From positions 1-64,000 of the forward strand of contig NZ_QJVD01000020.1 of the NCBI RefSeq assembly GCF_003219815.1: a stretch of DNA of 64,000 bases, written 5' to 3'. The notes beneath the pieces are model-generated. The model saw nothing but the letters and a program-made list of their open reading frames with translations, had not been told where the DNA came from and did not search any database. Below are positions 34,229 to 42,709 of this stretch, piece by piece. The position numbers and the translations under genes are program-made. Each line of letters starts with the position of its first letter. Within the stretch, counting starts at the first letter, position 1. The DNA is from Arthrobacter livingstonensis. GTDB taxonomy: Bacteria; Actinomycetota; Actinomycetes; Actinomycetales; Micrococcaceae.

Positions 34229-37200
34229 ATGAGTCTTAATGGTCTGCGCACCGCCCTGGCCCAGGATCCGCTGTTTGCCCGGGTGCGCGCGTACGCGGCC
34301 GCGGACCATGCACAGCGCAGCTCCGACCTCCAGTTCAGCGCGCCCTCGGGCCTGCGCCCGGTCCTCCTGGCCGAGGTGGCGGACGGACTGGCCGCAGCCA
34401 AGGCACTTGGCGACGGGCCCGGCGTCGTGCTGGCCGTCACCGCCACGGGCCGTGAGGCCGAGGACACCGTGGCCGCGCTGCGCTCCTTCCTGCCGGAGGG
34501 CGCCGTGGCCGAGTTCCCCAGCTGGGAGACCCTGCCGCACGAGCGCCTGTCCCCGCGCTCGGACACCGTGGGCCGGCGCCTGGCCGTACTGCGCCGCCTG
34601 GCCCACCCCGAGTACGACGCCGGGGACCACCTTCGCGTTGTCGTCGCACCCATCCGGGCGGTGGTGCAGCCGATTGTGGCCGGCCTGGGCGAGCTGGTGC
34701 CGGTGCGCCTGGAGGTGGGGGACGAGGTGCCGTTCACCGACCTCGTCAAGCGACTGGCCGACGCCGCCTACGCCCGCGTTGACATGGTGACGCACCGCGG
34801 CGAATTTGCCGTCCGCGGCGGCATCCTGGACGTGTTCCCGCCCACCGAAAACCATCCCCTGCGGATCGAGTTCTTTGGCGACGAGGTGGAGGCCATGCGT
34901 TGGTTCTCCGTGGCCGACCAGCGCTCGTTGACTTCGGTGAAGGGCGAGATCACCCAGCCCACCGGGCTGTATGCGCCGCCGTGCCGGGAAATTCTCATCA
35001 CGCCCACCGTCATGGGCCGTGCCGCCAAGCTCAAGGATACGATGCCGGCCGCGGCCGGGATGCTGGAAAAAATTGCCGGCGGCATTGCCGTGGAAGGCAT
35101 GGAGTCCCTGGCGCCGGCGCTGGTGGACGGCATGGTGGCCCTGACCTCGCTGTTCCCCGCCGGCTCCGTGGCCGTGGTGCTCGAACCGGAGAAGGTCCGC
35201 GCCCGCGCCCACGACCTGGAATCCACCAACGAGGAATTTCTGGAGGCCGCCTGGTCCACCGCGTCCGACGGCGGCACAGCACCCCTGGATTTGGCCTCAC
35301 AGAACGCTGTCCCGGGCGGAATCGACCTCGCCGCCGCTTCGTTCAAGTCGCTGACCGAAACCCGGGAAGCCGCGCTGGCCCACGGCGTGAGCTGGTGGTC
35401 CATCAGCTCCCTGGCCCAGGACGAGGAACTGCTGCCGGACATTGACGTTGTCAACCTCCAGGCCCGGGAACCGCGCGGCTACCGCGGCGACGTGGCGGAA
35501 ATGATGGAGTTCATTGGCTCGCGGGTGAAGGACCAGTGGCGCGTGGTGGTGGCCACCGAGGGTCCCGGACCCGCCCAGCGCCTGGCCGAGCTGTTCCACG
35601 AAGCCAACATCCCGGCGTCGCGCGTGGCATCCCTGGACAAGGAACCCGTGCCGGGGATCATCGAGGTGACCACGGCGGATGTGGGCCGCGGCTTTGTGTT
35701 TGACTCCCTGAAGCTGGGGCTGCTGACGGAGGCGGACCTGCTCGGGCGCGCGTCCGCCGTCTCGACCCGGGACATGCGGAAGTTGCCCTCCAAGCGGCGG
35801 AACGCCGTCGACCCCCTCCAGCTGCACGCCGGCGACTACGTGGTGCACGAACAGCACGGCGTGGGCAGGTTTGTGGAGCTGATCCAGCGGAAGGTGGCGG
35901 GGGCCGGTGCCGGCGGTGCCGTGGGGCTGCGCGAATACCTGGTGCTCGAATACGCGCCGTCCAAGCGCGGCGCGCCCGGCGACAAGCTGTTTGTGCCCAC
36001 CGACCAGCTGGACCAGGTGACGGCGTATGTGGGCGGGGACGCGCCGGCGCTGTCCAAGATGGGCGGCTCGGACTGGGCGGCGACCAAGGGCAGGGCGCGC
36101 AAGGCGGTCAAGGAGATTGCCGGCGAGCTCATCCGGCTGTATTCCGCGCGCATGGCAAGCCGCGGTCACGCCTTTGGCCCGGACACCCCGTGGCAGGCCG
36201 AACTGGAAGAGGCGTTCCCGTACGTGGAGACCCCGGACCAGCTGGTGGCCATCAACGAGGTCAAGGCGGACATGGAAAAGGAAGTGCCCATGGACCGGCT
36301 GATCTCCGGCGACGTGGGCTACGGCAAGACCGAAATTGCGGTGCGGGCCGCGTTCAAGGCCGTGCAGGACGGCAAGCAGGTGGCGGTCCTGGTGCCCACC
36401 ACGCTGCTGGCGCAGCAGCACTACGAGACGTTCAATGAACGCTTCTCCGGGTTTCCGATCCGCGTCCAGCCGCTGTCCCGCTTCCAGACCGGCAAGGAGG
36501 CGAAGGAGATCGTCGAGGGCGTGCGCACGGGGTCCGTGGACGTCGTCATCGGCACGCACCGGCTGCTCTCCAAGGACTTTGCGTTCAAGGACCTGGGCCT
36601 GGTGATTGTCGACGAGGAACAGCGCTTTGGCGTGGAGCACAAGGAGGCGCTGAAGAAGATGCGCACCAACGTCGACGTGCTGGCCATGAGTGCCACGCCC
36701 ATCCCGCGCACGCTGGAGATGTCCATGACGGGCATCCGCGAAACCTCCACCCTGGCCACCCCGCCCGAGGAGCGCCACCCCGTCCTGACCTACGTGGGCG
36801 GGTATACCGACAAGCAGGTGGCCGCCGCCATCCGCCGGGAGCTGATGCGCGAGGGCCAGGTGTTTTATGTGCACAACCGGGTTAAATCCATTGACCGGAC
36901 GGCCGCGCACATCCAGCAGTTGGTGCCGGATGCCCGCGTGGCCGTTGCCCACGGGCAGATGAGCGAGTCCCGGCTGGAACAGATCATTGTGGACTTCTGG
37001 GAAAAGCGCTTTGACGTGCTGGTGTGCACCACCATCATCGAGACCGGGCTGGACATCTCCAACGCCAACACTTTGATCGTGGAGCAGGCCAACAATTACG
37101 GCCTGTCCCAGCTTCACCAGCTGCGCGGGCGGGTGGGCCGCGGCCGCGAACGGGCCTACGCGTACTTCCTGTACCCGGCGGACAAGCCGCTGGGCGAGGT

Positions 37201-37879
37201 GGCGCTGGAACGGCTCAAGGCCGTGGCCGCCCACAACGAGCTCGGCGCCGGCATGGCACTGGCCATGAAGGACCTGGAGATCCGCGGTGCCGGCAACCTG
37301 CTGGGCGGCGAGCAGTCCGGCCACATTCAGGGCGTGGGCTTCGACCTGTACATCCGCCTGGTGGGTGAGGCCGTGGCCGAATACCGTGGCGACGGCGAGG
37401 AGCGCGCCGCCGAGATGAAGATTGAGCTGCCCGTCAACGCGCACCTGCCGCACGACTACGTGCCGGGGGAGCGGCTGCGCCTGGAGGCCTACCGGAAGCT
37501 GGCCGCCGCCGTGACGCTGGCGGAGATCGAGGACGTCGTGGCCGAGCTGGTGGACCGCTACGGCGAGCTGCCGCCGGCCGCCGCGAACCTCATTGCCGTG
37601 GCGCGGTTCAAGGTCCAGGCCCGCGCCGCCGGGCTGTCCGACGTCGCGCTGCAGGGCAACTTCATCAAGTTCGCCCCGGCGGACCTGCCCGAGTCCAAGG
37701 TCATGCGCCTGAACCGCATGTACCCGGGCGCCATGGTGAAGCCTGCCCTTTCTGCCGTCCTGATCCCCAAACCGAAGACGGCGCGGATCGGCGGCCGCGA
37801 CCTGGCCGACGCCGAGGTGCTCACGTGGGCCGCGGGCGTGCTGGAGGCGCTCTTCGAGCCGGCTCCTGCGTCGGCGTAG
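34229..37879 (+). CDS. mfd: Transcription-repair coupling factor Mfd
   Basis: 1216 residues from ATG 34229 (MSLNGLRTAL; AAGGAG upstream). DNA translocase that removes stalled RNA polymerase and recruits UvrA. Domains in order: UvrB-homology region (about 1-330), RNA-polymerase interaction domain near 540-620 (GDYVVHEQHGVGRFVELIQR), superfamily 2 helicase with Walker A GDVGYGKTEIAVRAA (from about 694) and DEEQ box VIVDEEQRFGVEH (795-798), then motif III SATPIPRTLEMS, helicase motifs through QLRGRVGRGRERAYAY, and the C-terminal TRCF domain. Length is normal. Confidence 0.97.
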   Translation: MSLNGLRTALAQDPLFARVRAYAAADHAQRSSDLQFSAPSGLRPVLLAEVADGLAAAKALGDGPGVVLAVTATGREAEDTVAALRSFLPEGAVAEFPSWETLPHERLSPRSDTVGRRLAVLRRLAHPEYDAGDHLRVVVAPIRAVVQPIVAGLGELVPVRLEVGDEVPFTDLVKRLADAAYARVDMVTHRGEFAVRGGILDVFPPTENHPLRIEFFGDEVEAMRWFSVADQRSLTSVKGEITQPTGLYAPPCREILITPTVMGRAAKLKDTMPAAAGMLEKIAGGIAVEGMESLAPALVDGMVALTSLFPAGSVAVVLEPEKVRARAHDLESTNEEFLEAAWSTASDGGTAPLDLASQNAVPGGIDLAAASFKSLTETREAALAHGVSWWSISSLAQDEELLPDIDVVNLQAREPRGYRGDVAEMMEFIGSRVKDQWRVVVATEGPGPAQRLAELFHEANIPASRVASLDKEPVPGIIEVTTADVGRGFVFDSLKLGLLTEADLLGRASAVSTRDMRKLPSKRRNAVDPLQLHAGDYVVHEQHGVGRFVELIQRKVAGAGAGGAVGLREYLVLEYAPSKRGAPGDKLFVPTDQLDQVTAYVGGDAPALSKMGGSDWAATKGRARKAVKEIAGELIRLYSARMASRGHAFGPDTPWQAELEEAFPYVETPDQLVAINEVKADMEKEVPMDRLISGDVGYGKTEIAVRAAFKAVQDGKQVAVLVPTTLLAQQHYETFNERFSGFPIRVQPLSRFQTGKEAKEIVEGVRTGSVDVVIGTHRLLSKDFAFKDLGLVIVDEEQRFGVEHKEALKKMRTNVDVLAMSATPIPRTLEMSMTGIRETSTLATPPEERHPVLTYVGGYTDKQVAAAIRRELMREGQVFYVHNRVKSIDRTAAHIQQLVPDARVAVAHGQMSESRLEQIIVDFWEKRFDVLVCTTIIETGLDISNANTLIVEQANNYGLSQLHQLRGRVGRGRERAYAYFLYPADKPLGEVALERLKAVAAHNELGAGMALAMKDLEIRGAGNLLGGEQSGHIQGVGFDLYIRLVGEAVAEYRGDGEERAAEMKIELPVNAHLPHDYVPGERLRLEAYRKLAAAVTLAEIEDVVAELVDRYGELPPAAANLIAVARFKVQARAAGLSDVALQGNFIKFAPADLPESKVMRLNRMYPGAMVKPALSAVLIPKPKTARIGGRDLADAEVLTWAAGVLEALFEPAPASA

Positions 37880-37900
37880 CTGTAGCGGCTAGGCGCCGAC

Positions 37901-37960
37901 GGCGTGCCAGGCTGGCGGGGGCGTATGAAATTTCACCCGCCGTCGTCAGCATGGCACGCC
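37901..37960 (+). terminator. Long imperfect hairpin after mfd
   Basis: GGCGTGCCA (37901-37909) pairs with TGGCACGCC (37952-37960), with a second inner helix CTGGCGGG / CCCGCC...CAG. The apex holds the palindrome TGAAATTTCA. It lies 22 bases after the mfd stop and probably ends the transcript. Confidence 0.5.
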
Positions 37961-38100
37961 GCCGGCGGGCTATCGCCGGGCCCGGCCCATTTCGGCAGCC
38001 CGCGCACGCGTGGCATGCAACGGTGCGCCACTTCCGACGCTGCGCAGGGTTCCGGAATGACAGGCGCAAGTTGAAAATTCCGGCAGGGGACGGCTGGAGG

Positions 38101-38243
38101 GATTGAAAAGACAGCACCTGCGGGTGTTGGGCGCATCTGTGGATTGAAAAGACAGTACCTGCGGGTCACAGGCCCCATGACCCGCATGTGCTGTCTTTTC
38201 AATGGGCAGCCGGGGGCAGCACCCGCATGTGCTGTCTTTTGAA
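38101..38243. repeat. Four copies of a 24-25 base repeat in head-to-head orientation
   Basis: Copies at 38101-38125 and 38142-38166 read GATTGAAAAGACAG then YACCTGCGGGT. Copies at 38180-38203 and 38221-38243 are the reverse complement (ACCCGCATGTGCTGTCTTTT, then CAAT or GAAC). The inner pair can fold into a stem of more than 20 base pairs around CACAGGCCCCA, and the outer pair into a second nested one. It is not a CRISPR (orientation flips, no regular spacers). It resembles an intergenic palindromic repeat element. Confidence 0.75.
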
Positions 38244-38530
38244 CGGTTCGAACGGCCCCTGCGGCGAGGCGCTGGCCATGCCCTTGGGCGTTTGGACCCG
38301 TCCCGGGCACGGTGGCAGCCCCCGGAGCCGGAAAACAGCCCATGATCCGCACTTGCCCATCCGCATTGCCCGGCTCCGGCGCCCGGGAGGACAGCTGTGG
38401 GCGCCGGTGCTGCGACCGGTGCCCCGGTGCTGCGCCCGCTTCGAGGCGACGACGGCTCAGCGCGCCGGTGGATGTCATGGTCTCGAACCGCAACGAGCGA
38501 AATGATATTACTCACGGGTAACATAGGGAC

Positions 38531-39079
38531 ATGCACCTGCTGATTCGAACCCTCTTCCACCTGTTTCTCTCGGGGCGCCGCGGCCGGCTCTCCATGTGGG
38601 ACGTCTCCTCCTGGCACACACGTGCCTGGCCCACCGACATCGACGTGGCCCTGCACATCAACAACGGCATGTATTTTTCGCTCATGGACCTGGGCCGCTT
38701 CGACCTGATGAAGCGCAGCGGCATCTGGGCGCGCATGCAGGAACTGAAGTGGAACCCGGTGGTCAGCGCCGAGACCATAGCGTTTAGGAAGTCCGTGAAG
38801 CTGTGGCAGCGCTTCACCATTGAGTCCCGGATCATCGGATTGGACGCGAAAGCCATCTACTTTGAACAGCGAATGGTGGCCGACGGTGAAATCCATGCCC
38901 GGGCGTACATTGCCACGCGCCTGCTCTCAGCCGACGGACCTGTCAGCATCGAACGCATCATCGAGGAGTTCGGGGCACCGCCGGCGGATCTGGTGCTCCC
39001 TGACTGGATCCACGCATGGCGTGAAAACAACGGCCTTCCCGGAGCGCGGCGTCCCGCACCGCACCTCTGGGGGAGGTAA
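38531..39079 (+). CDS. Hot-dog-fold thioesterase-like protein
   Basis: 182 residues. Acyl-CoA thioesterase family with 4HBT-type fold: DIDVALHINNGMYFSLMDLG carries the conserved N-N-G-x-Y at the start of the hot-dog helix, followed by FRKSVKLWQRFTIESRIIGL and YFEQRMVADGEIHARAYIAT strands. It probably hydrolyses an acyl-CoA or acts in lipid turnover; the substrate is unknown. A TTAC/TTGG-poor promoter region lies upstream next to the repeats. It stands alone and is convergent with the small membrane protein at 39293. Confidence 0.75.
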   Translation: MHLLIRTLFHLFLSGRRGRLSMWDVSSWHTRAWPTDIDVALHINNGMYFSLMDLGRFDLMKRSGIWARMQELKWNPVVSAETIAFRKSVKLWQRFTIESRIIGLDAKAIYFEQRMVADGEIHARAYIATRLLSADGPVSIERIIEEFGAPPADLVLPDWIHAWRENNGLPGARRPAPHLWGR

Positions 39080-39218
39080 CCGGCGTCGTTCATGGAAAAG
39101 TGGCCCGATCAGCGTCATGCGCTTTTTCCATGCGCTGGACTGGATCCGGGTTTGGCACAGCTTGTCCACTGGCGCCATACCCGGCGTGGGTCCGGCGCAT
39201 GGGCGTTAAACGGAAACA

Positions 39219-39280
39219 AGCCCGCAATTGTGGCTGAAAAACACCGCTAAATCGCGGATTTCCAGCCACTATGGCGGGCT
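39219..39280. terminator. Two-part hairpin between convergent genes
   Basis: AGCCCGC (39219) pairs with GCGGGCT (39274-39280), TGGCTG with CAGCCA inside it, and CCGC/GCGG at the apex. It lies between the thioesterase stop and the stop of the small membrane protein, so it can serve both directions. Confidence 0.55.
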
Positions 39281-39292
39281 AGTTCCTTGCGG

Positions 39293-39520
39293 CTACTCTC
39301 CGGCGGAGTTGGAGCGGCCGATCCACGTCATCGGGATCGCCAGGGACAGGAACACGCACAGGAAGGCGATGCCGCCCGGGATGAAGGCGTGCTCGGGGCT
39401 TTCCAGGCTCCAGAAGGACATGGCAAAAATGCCGCCCAGGAACAGGCCAAAGAAAATCACAAACAAGATGATGGACTGCACCAGATTGTTCTCGGAACGG
39501 AACTTGGCATTGCTGGACAC
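39293..39520 (-). CDS. Small membrane protein with two helices
   Basis: 75 residues from GTG 39520 (VSSNAKFRSENN). The start is set by AGGAGG four bases upstream (39525-39530 on the opposite strand); a further upstream ATG at 39538 has no such site. Two hydrophobic helices: IILFVIFFGLFLGGIFAMSF and FIPGGIAFLCVFLSLAIPM. Conserved small membrane proteins of this type occur in Arthrobacter and relatives. The function is unknown. Confidence 0.7.
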   Translation of the reverse strand: MSSNAKFRSENNLVQSIILFVIFFGLFLGGIFAMSFWSLESPEHAFIPGGIAFLCVFLSLAIPMTWIGRSNSAGE

Positions 39521-39602
39521 GGGTCCTCCTAACCCCAAACGGGGATCTGGGTGGCTGCACCGGTGCTCCGGCGCTCTGATCTACCCACGATCTTAGTACG
39601 TT

Positions 39603-40310
39603 TTAGTATGCTTCCGTGCCTGCGGCGCCGGTGACAATGGCAATGCCGGAGCTGGTGCCGATGCGGGTGGCCCCGGCGGCGATCATCTCCCGGGCCTTTT
39701 CCAAGGTGCGGACACCGCCGGAGGCCTTCACGCCAATGTCGGGGCCCACCGTCTGGCGCATCAGGGCAACGTCGGCCGCCGTGGCACCGCCGCCGTTGAA
39801 GCCGGTGGAGGTCTTGACGTAGTCGGCACCGGCCTCCACGGCCGCCTGGCAGGCCAGGACCTTTTCAGCGTCGCTGAGCAGGGACGTTTCAATGATGACC
39901 TTCAGGAGGGAGTCCTCGCCGTGAACCACCTCGGCGACGGCGGAGATGTCCGAAACCAGCGCATCCTTGTCCAGGGCGCGGGCGGCGGCGATGTTGATCA
40001 CCATGTCCACCTCGTCGGCACCGTCCATCGTGGCGCCGCGGGCCTCAAAGACCTTGACGTCGGTGTTGTTGGCGCCGAGCGGGAAGCCGATGACGGCGCA
40101 GGTCAGCACGCCGGTGCCCAGCAGCGCCCGGTTGGCGGTCTTCACCCACACGGGATTTACGCAGACGGACTTGAAGTGATGTTCGGCAGCCTCCTTGCAC
40201 AGGCGCAGGACGTCGGCCTCGGAGGCTTCGGGCTTGAGAAGCGTGTGGTCGATGTAGCCGGCAAGCCCGGAGTCGGCATCCTGGGGTGTGGATGTGGCGT
40301 TCGGCGTCAT
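39603..40310 (-). CDS. deoC: Deoxyribose-phosphate aldolase
   Basis: 235 residues from ATG 40310, with AGGAAGG upstream. It cleaves 2-deoxyribose-5-phosphate to glyceraldehyde-3-phosphate and acetaldehyde in deoxynucleoside catabolism. DeoC motifs: [48 protein letters not shown], the Schiff-base lysine in [11 protein letters not shown], and [11 protein letters not shown]. Length is typical of the family. A purine nucleoside phosphorylase lies at 54015, in the same salvage route but not linked. Confidence 0.95.
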   Translation of the reverse strand: MTPNATSTPQDADSGLAGYIDHTLLKPEASEADVLRLCKEAAEHHFKSVCVNPVWVKTANRALLGTGVLTCAVIGFPLGANNTDVKVFEARGATMDGADEVDMVINIAAARALDKDALVSDISAVAEVVHGEDSLLKVIIETSLLSDAEKVLACQAAVEAGADYVKTSTGFNGGGATAADVALMRQTVGPDIGVKASGGVRTLEKAREMIAAGATRIGTSSGIAIVTGAAGTEAY

Positions 40311-40363
40311 TGGAGTGGCCTTCCTGTGTGGTTCCAGTGTGGAGCGTGCGTTAGCTAATGGTG

Positions 40364-40530
40364 TCACAAGCGCCAGGGGAACATCAGCATGCCCGCCAGT
40401 GCGAGGCAGGCCACCCAGACGGTGGCTGCGGCAACCAGGACCAGGCGCTTGAGCCCCACGGCCAGGAGCGACTTCACATGCGCGCCCGTTCCCAGCGCGA
40501 AGGTGGCCGTGGCCGGGCCATGTGGAAGGG
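40364..40530 (-). pseudogene. C-terminal fragment of a membrane protein
   Basis: A leftward frame ending at 40364 reads [40 protein letters not shown] and ends LMFPWRL. One or two helices preceded by a G-x-G-x-x-x-K-S loop suggest the end of a YeiH/UPF0324-type putative sulfate exporter, but the match is short. No start or rest of the protein is found upstream, where the hemD-type gene ends at 40585. Probably a relic of a deletion. Confidence 0.35.
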
Positions 40531-40584
40531 GCCCCGGGTGCTGGCCGGGCCCGCGGGCGAGCCCGTCACACTCGCCGGGACGGG

Positions 40585-41763
40585 CTACCGCCGGATCCGG
40601 TAGCCGCGCTTAACCACTGTCTCCACGACGCCCGGGTCCGGCAGCGAGGCCCGCAGCCGGCTCATGGTCATGTGCAGTGCATGCTCCGCCTCGCCCACGC
40701 CCAGCTCGGCGGCCAGTTCGCCCTGCGAACGCACGGACCCGCCGGCGCTGATGAGTGCCTTGAGGAGCTGCAGCGGCGCCGGGGCCAGCGGCACCGGAAC
40801 CTTGTTGATGAGCAGCGCCTGCCCGCGCACTTCCAGCAGCTGACCCGAACTTTCCATGCGCAGTGCGCCGGCCGCCTCCAGATGCTCGCAGACCAGCCGG
40901 ATCAGCGCGCCCATGCGGAACCGCTCCGGTACCAGGGGCGTGATGCCCGCGGCCAGCAGCGGCGCAGCCGTGACGGGCCCGACGGCGGCACTGGCCACAG
41001 CGGCTGTCCCGCCGGTGCACGGGGTGCCGCCCGGGCCCCCGTGCAGGATGCCTTCCGCACCGCCGCGCAGGGCGGCGAGGAACGCCCCTGCCCGGCCCGT
41101 CTGGGCGGCGGCGCTCAGGACGGCGTCGACGGCGGGCGCGCTGGTGAAGGTGAGGACGTCCAGCTCCCGGTTGGCCACGGCGTCGATCAGCTGGGACAGG
41201 CGGTCCCCGTCCTCGGCATTGACCCAGCGGTACGGGGTGACCGTCAGTACCTGGGCACCCGCGGCGCGCAGCCGCGCGAGCGCAGCGACGTCCGTGTAGC
41301 CGTGGACCTGCACGGCCACTACCTTGCCCGCTATGCCGGTGTCAATGACCAGCCCGGTCAGGGCGGCCGTGGTCTCGTCGGAGCTGATGCCGGCATCGTC
41401 CAGCCCGGCGGCCCGCACGGCGCCGCGCGCCTTGGGCCCGCGCACATAAATATCCGCCCGGCCCAGGACCGCCAGGAGTTCCTCACCGAGCCCTGCGGCG
41501 TCCGCGGCCTCGCACCAGCGCCGCATCCCGTAGGCCGTGGTCACCATGACAACGTCCGGCGCCGCCGCAATGACCGCGGCGATTTCGGCGAGCAGGACCT
41601 CGTCGCTTTCCACCGGGGCAATCTTCAGTGCGGGTGCGTGGAGCACCCGGGCGCCGCGCCGTTCCAAGGCATCGATGAGGTCCCCGGCACGCCGGTGCGC
41701 GGTCACCCCGATCCGGAATCCCTGCAACGGCCGGGACTGGGCGTGCTCTGGCGATTCGCTCAT
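40585..41763 (-). CDS. Uroporphyrinogen-III synthase (HemD) fused to a winged-helix domain
   Basis: 392 residues from ATG 41763. The N-terminal part (about 10-275) is a HemD-type two-lobe fold: GFRIGVTAHRRAGDLIDALE, VMVTTAYGMRRWCEAADAAG, VAVQVHGYTDVAALARLRAAG, and VLTFTSAPAVDAVLSAAAQ. The C-terminal part (about 300-392) is a Trans_reg_C winged helix with SVRSQGELAAELGVGEAEHA, MTMSRLRASL and VVETVVKRGYRIR. Such HemD-HTH fusions are found next to nirBD and cobA in actinobacteria; a regulatory role in nitrite/nitrate assimilation or siroheme supply is likely. Eight bases separate it from cobA. Any enzyme activity is inferred only. Confidence 0.85.
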   Translation of the reverse strand: MSESPEHAQSRPLQGFRIGVTAHRRAGDLIDALERRGARVLHAPALKIAPVESDEVLLAEIAAVIAAAPDVVMVTTAYGMRRWCEAADAAGLGEELLAVLGRADIYVRGPKARGAVRAAGLDDAGISSDETTAALTGLVIDTGIAGKVVAVQVHGYTDVAALARLRAAGAQVLTVTPYRWVNAEDGDRLSQLIDAVANRELDVLTFTSAPAVDAVLSAAAQTGRAGAFLAALRGGAEGILHGGPGGTPCTGGTAAVASAAVGPVTAAPLLAAGITPLVPERFRMGALIRLVCEHLEAAGALRMESSGQLLEVRGQALLINKVPVPLAPAPLQLLKALISAGGSVRSQGELAAELGVGEAEHALHMTMSRLRASLPDPGVVETVVKRGYRIRR

Positions 41764-41771
41764 GGGCTCCT

Positions 41772-42569
41772 TCAAGCTGGCTGGCGTGCGGTGTGGGGAA
41801 GACGGCCGGAAAGGAAATCGGCCACCGGCAGCTCGGCGCCGCCCGCCAGGGCCACCACGTCCCCAATGACGATGACCGCGGGGTTGCGGCACTTGGAGGC
41901 CGCGTTGACAATGCTACCGAGCGTGGCAGTGGTGGTGCGCTGTGTGTGACTGAAACCGCGTTCGACGACGGCCACCGGCGTAACATTGGCCAGTCCCGCC
42001 AGGCGCAGCCCGGCCACGAGCTGGGGCAGGGTGCCGATGCCCATGAGCACCACAATGGTCCCGCCCAGGCCGGCCAGGTGCCGGTATTCGTGCGGCTCCA
42101 GGGGTGCGTGGCCGGACACCACCGTGAACAGGTGGCTCACGTTGCGGTGCGTCACCGGGATGCCGGCGGCACCGGGGACGGCCACGGCACTGGAGATGCC
42201 CGGGACCACCGTGACCGGGATGCCGGCCGCGACGGCTGCCGCCACTTCCTCCCCTCCGCGGCCAAAAACAAACGGGTCCCCGCCCTTGAGCCTGACCACG
42301 TGCAGCCCGGTGCGGGCCGCCTCGACCATCCGCCGCTGGATGTCATCCTGCGGCACCAAGTGACGCCCCGGAGTCTTTCCCACGTCAACGAAGGAGGCGT
42401 GCGGCGCCAACTCCGCCAGGTCGCGGGTGGGACCGAGCCGGTCAAAATAGACCAGGTCCGCCGCGGCGAGTGCCCTGGCGGCCCTCAGGGTGAGCAGGTC
42501 GGCGGGGCCGGGGCCGCCGCCCACGAGCGTGATCCGGCCGGTCTTCGGGGTGCGGGTGCGGGTCAACAT
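41772..42569 (-). CDS. cobA: Uroporphyrinogen-III C-methyltransferase
   Basis: 265 residues. SAM-dependent methylation of uroporphyrinogen III at C2 and C7 to precorrin-2, the first step to siroheme, the cofactor of NirB. Signatures: LVGGGPGPADLLTLRAARAL at the N-terminus, VRLKGGDPFVFGRGGEEVAA, VPGISSAVAVPGAAGIPVTH, and GTIVVLMGIG. There is no CysG-type oxidase/chelatase part, so separate enzymes finish siroheme. It follows nirB with a gap of 140 bases and precedes the HemD-type gene. Confidence 0.93.
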   Translation of the reverse strand: MLTRTRTPKTGRITLVGGGPGPADLLTLRAARALAAADLVYFDRLGPTRDLAELAPHASFVDVGKTPGRHLVPQDDIQRRMVEAARTGLHVVRLKGGDPFVFGRGGEEVAAAVAAGIPVTVVPGISSAVAVPGAAGIPVTHRNVSHLFTVVSGHAPLEPHEYRHLAGLGGTIVVLMGIGTLPQLVAGLRLAGLANVTPVAVVERGFSHTQRTTTATLGSIVNAASKCRNPAVIVIGDVVALAGGAELPVADFLSGRLPHTARQPA

Positions 42570-42709
42570 GGTGTGCCTGTCTTTGCTGGTTTGGGTACTG
42601 GCGGGAAAATGTGAAAAGTGGGCGCCAGCCGGACCGGTGGAGGCTGCCCGAGATCTGCGATATCGATTCAGCGGATGGGGGACTGGGGTGCGGGGAACGG
42701 GGATGGCGC

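Larger units (their letters stand above)
37880..38530. other. Long intergenic region downstream of mfd with hairpin and repeat family
   Basis: No convincing gene lies here. It holds a long imperfect hairpin (37901-37960) and four copies of a 24-base repeat in two orientations (38101-38243). The stretch 38270-38500 is GC-rich without recognisable coding. The promoter of the thioesterase-like gene should lie in 38480-38525. Confidence 0.6.

Noticed and set aside
35297-37453. 718-codon open frame on the - strand
   Set aside because: Antisense to mfd, whose every helicase motif is intact.
38101-38243. CRISPR array
   Set aside because: Only four units, two in each orientation, with unequal gaps of 13-17 bases and no cas genes.
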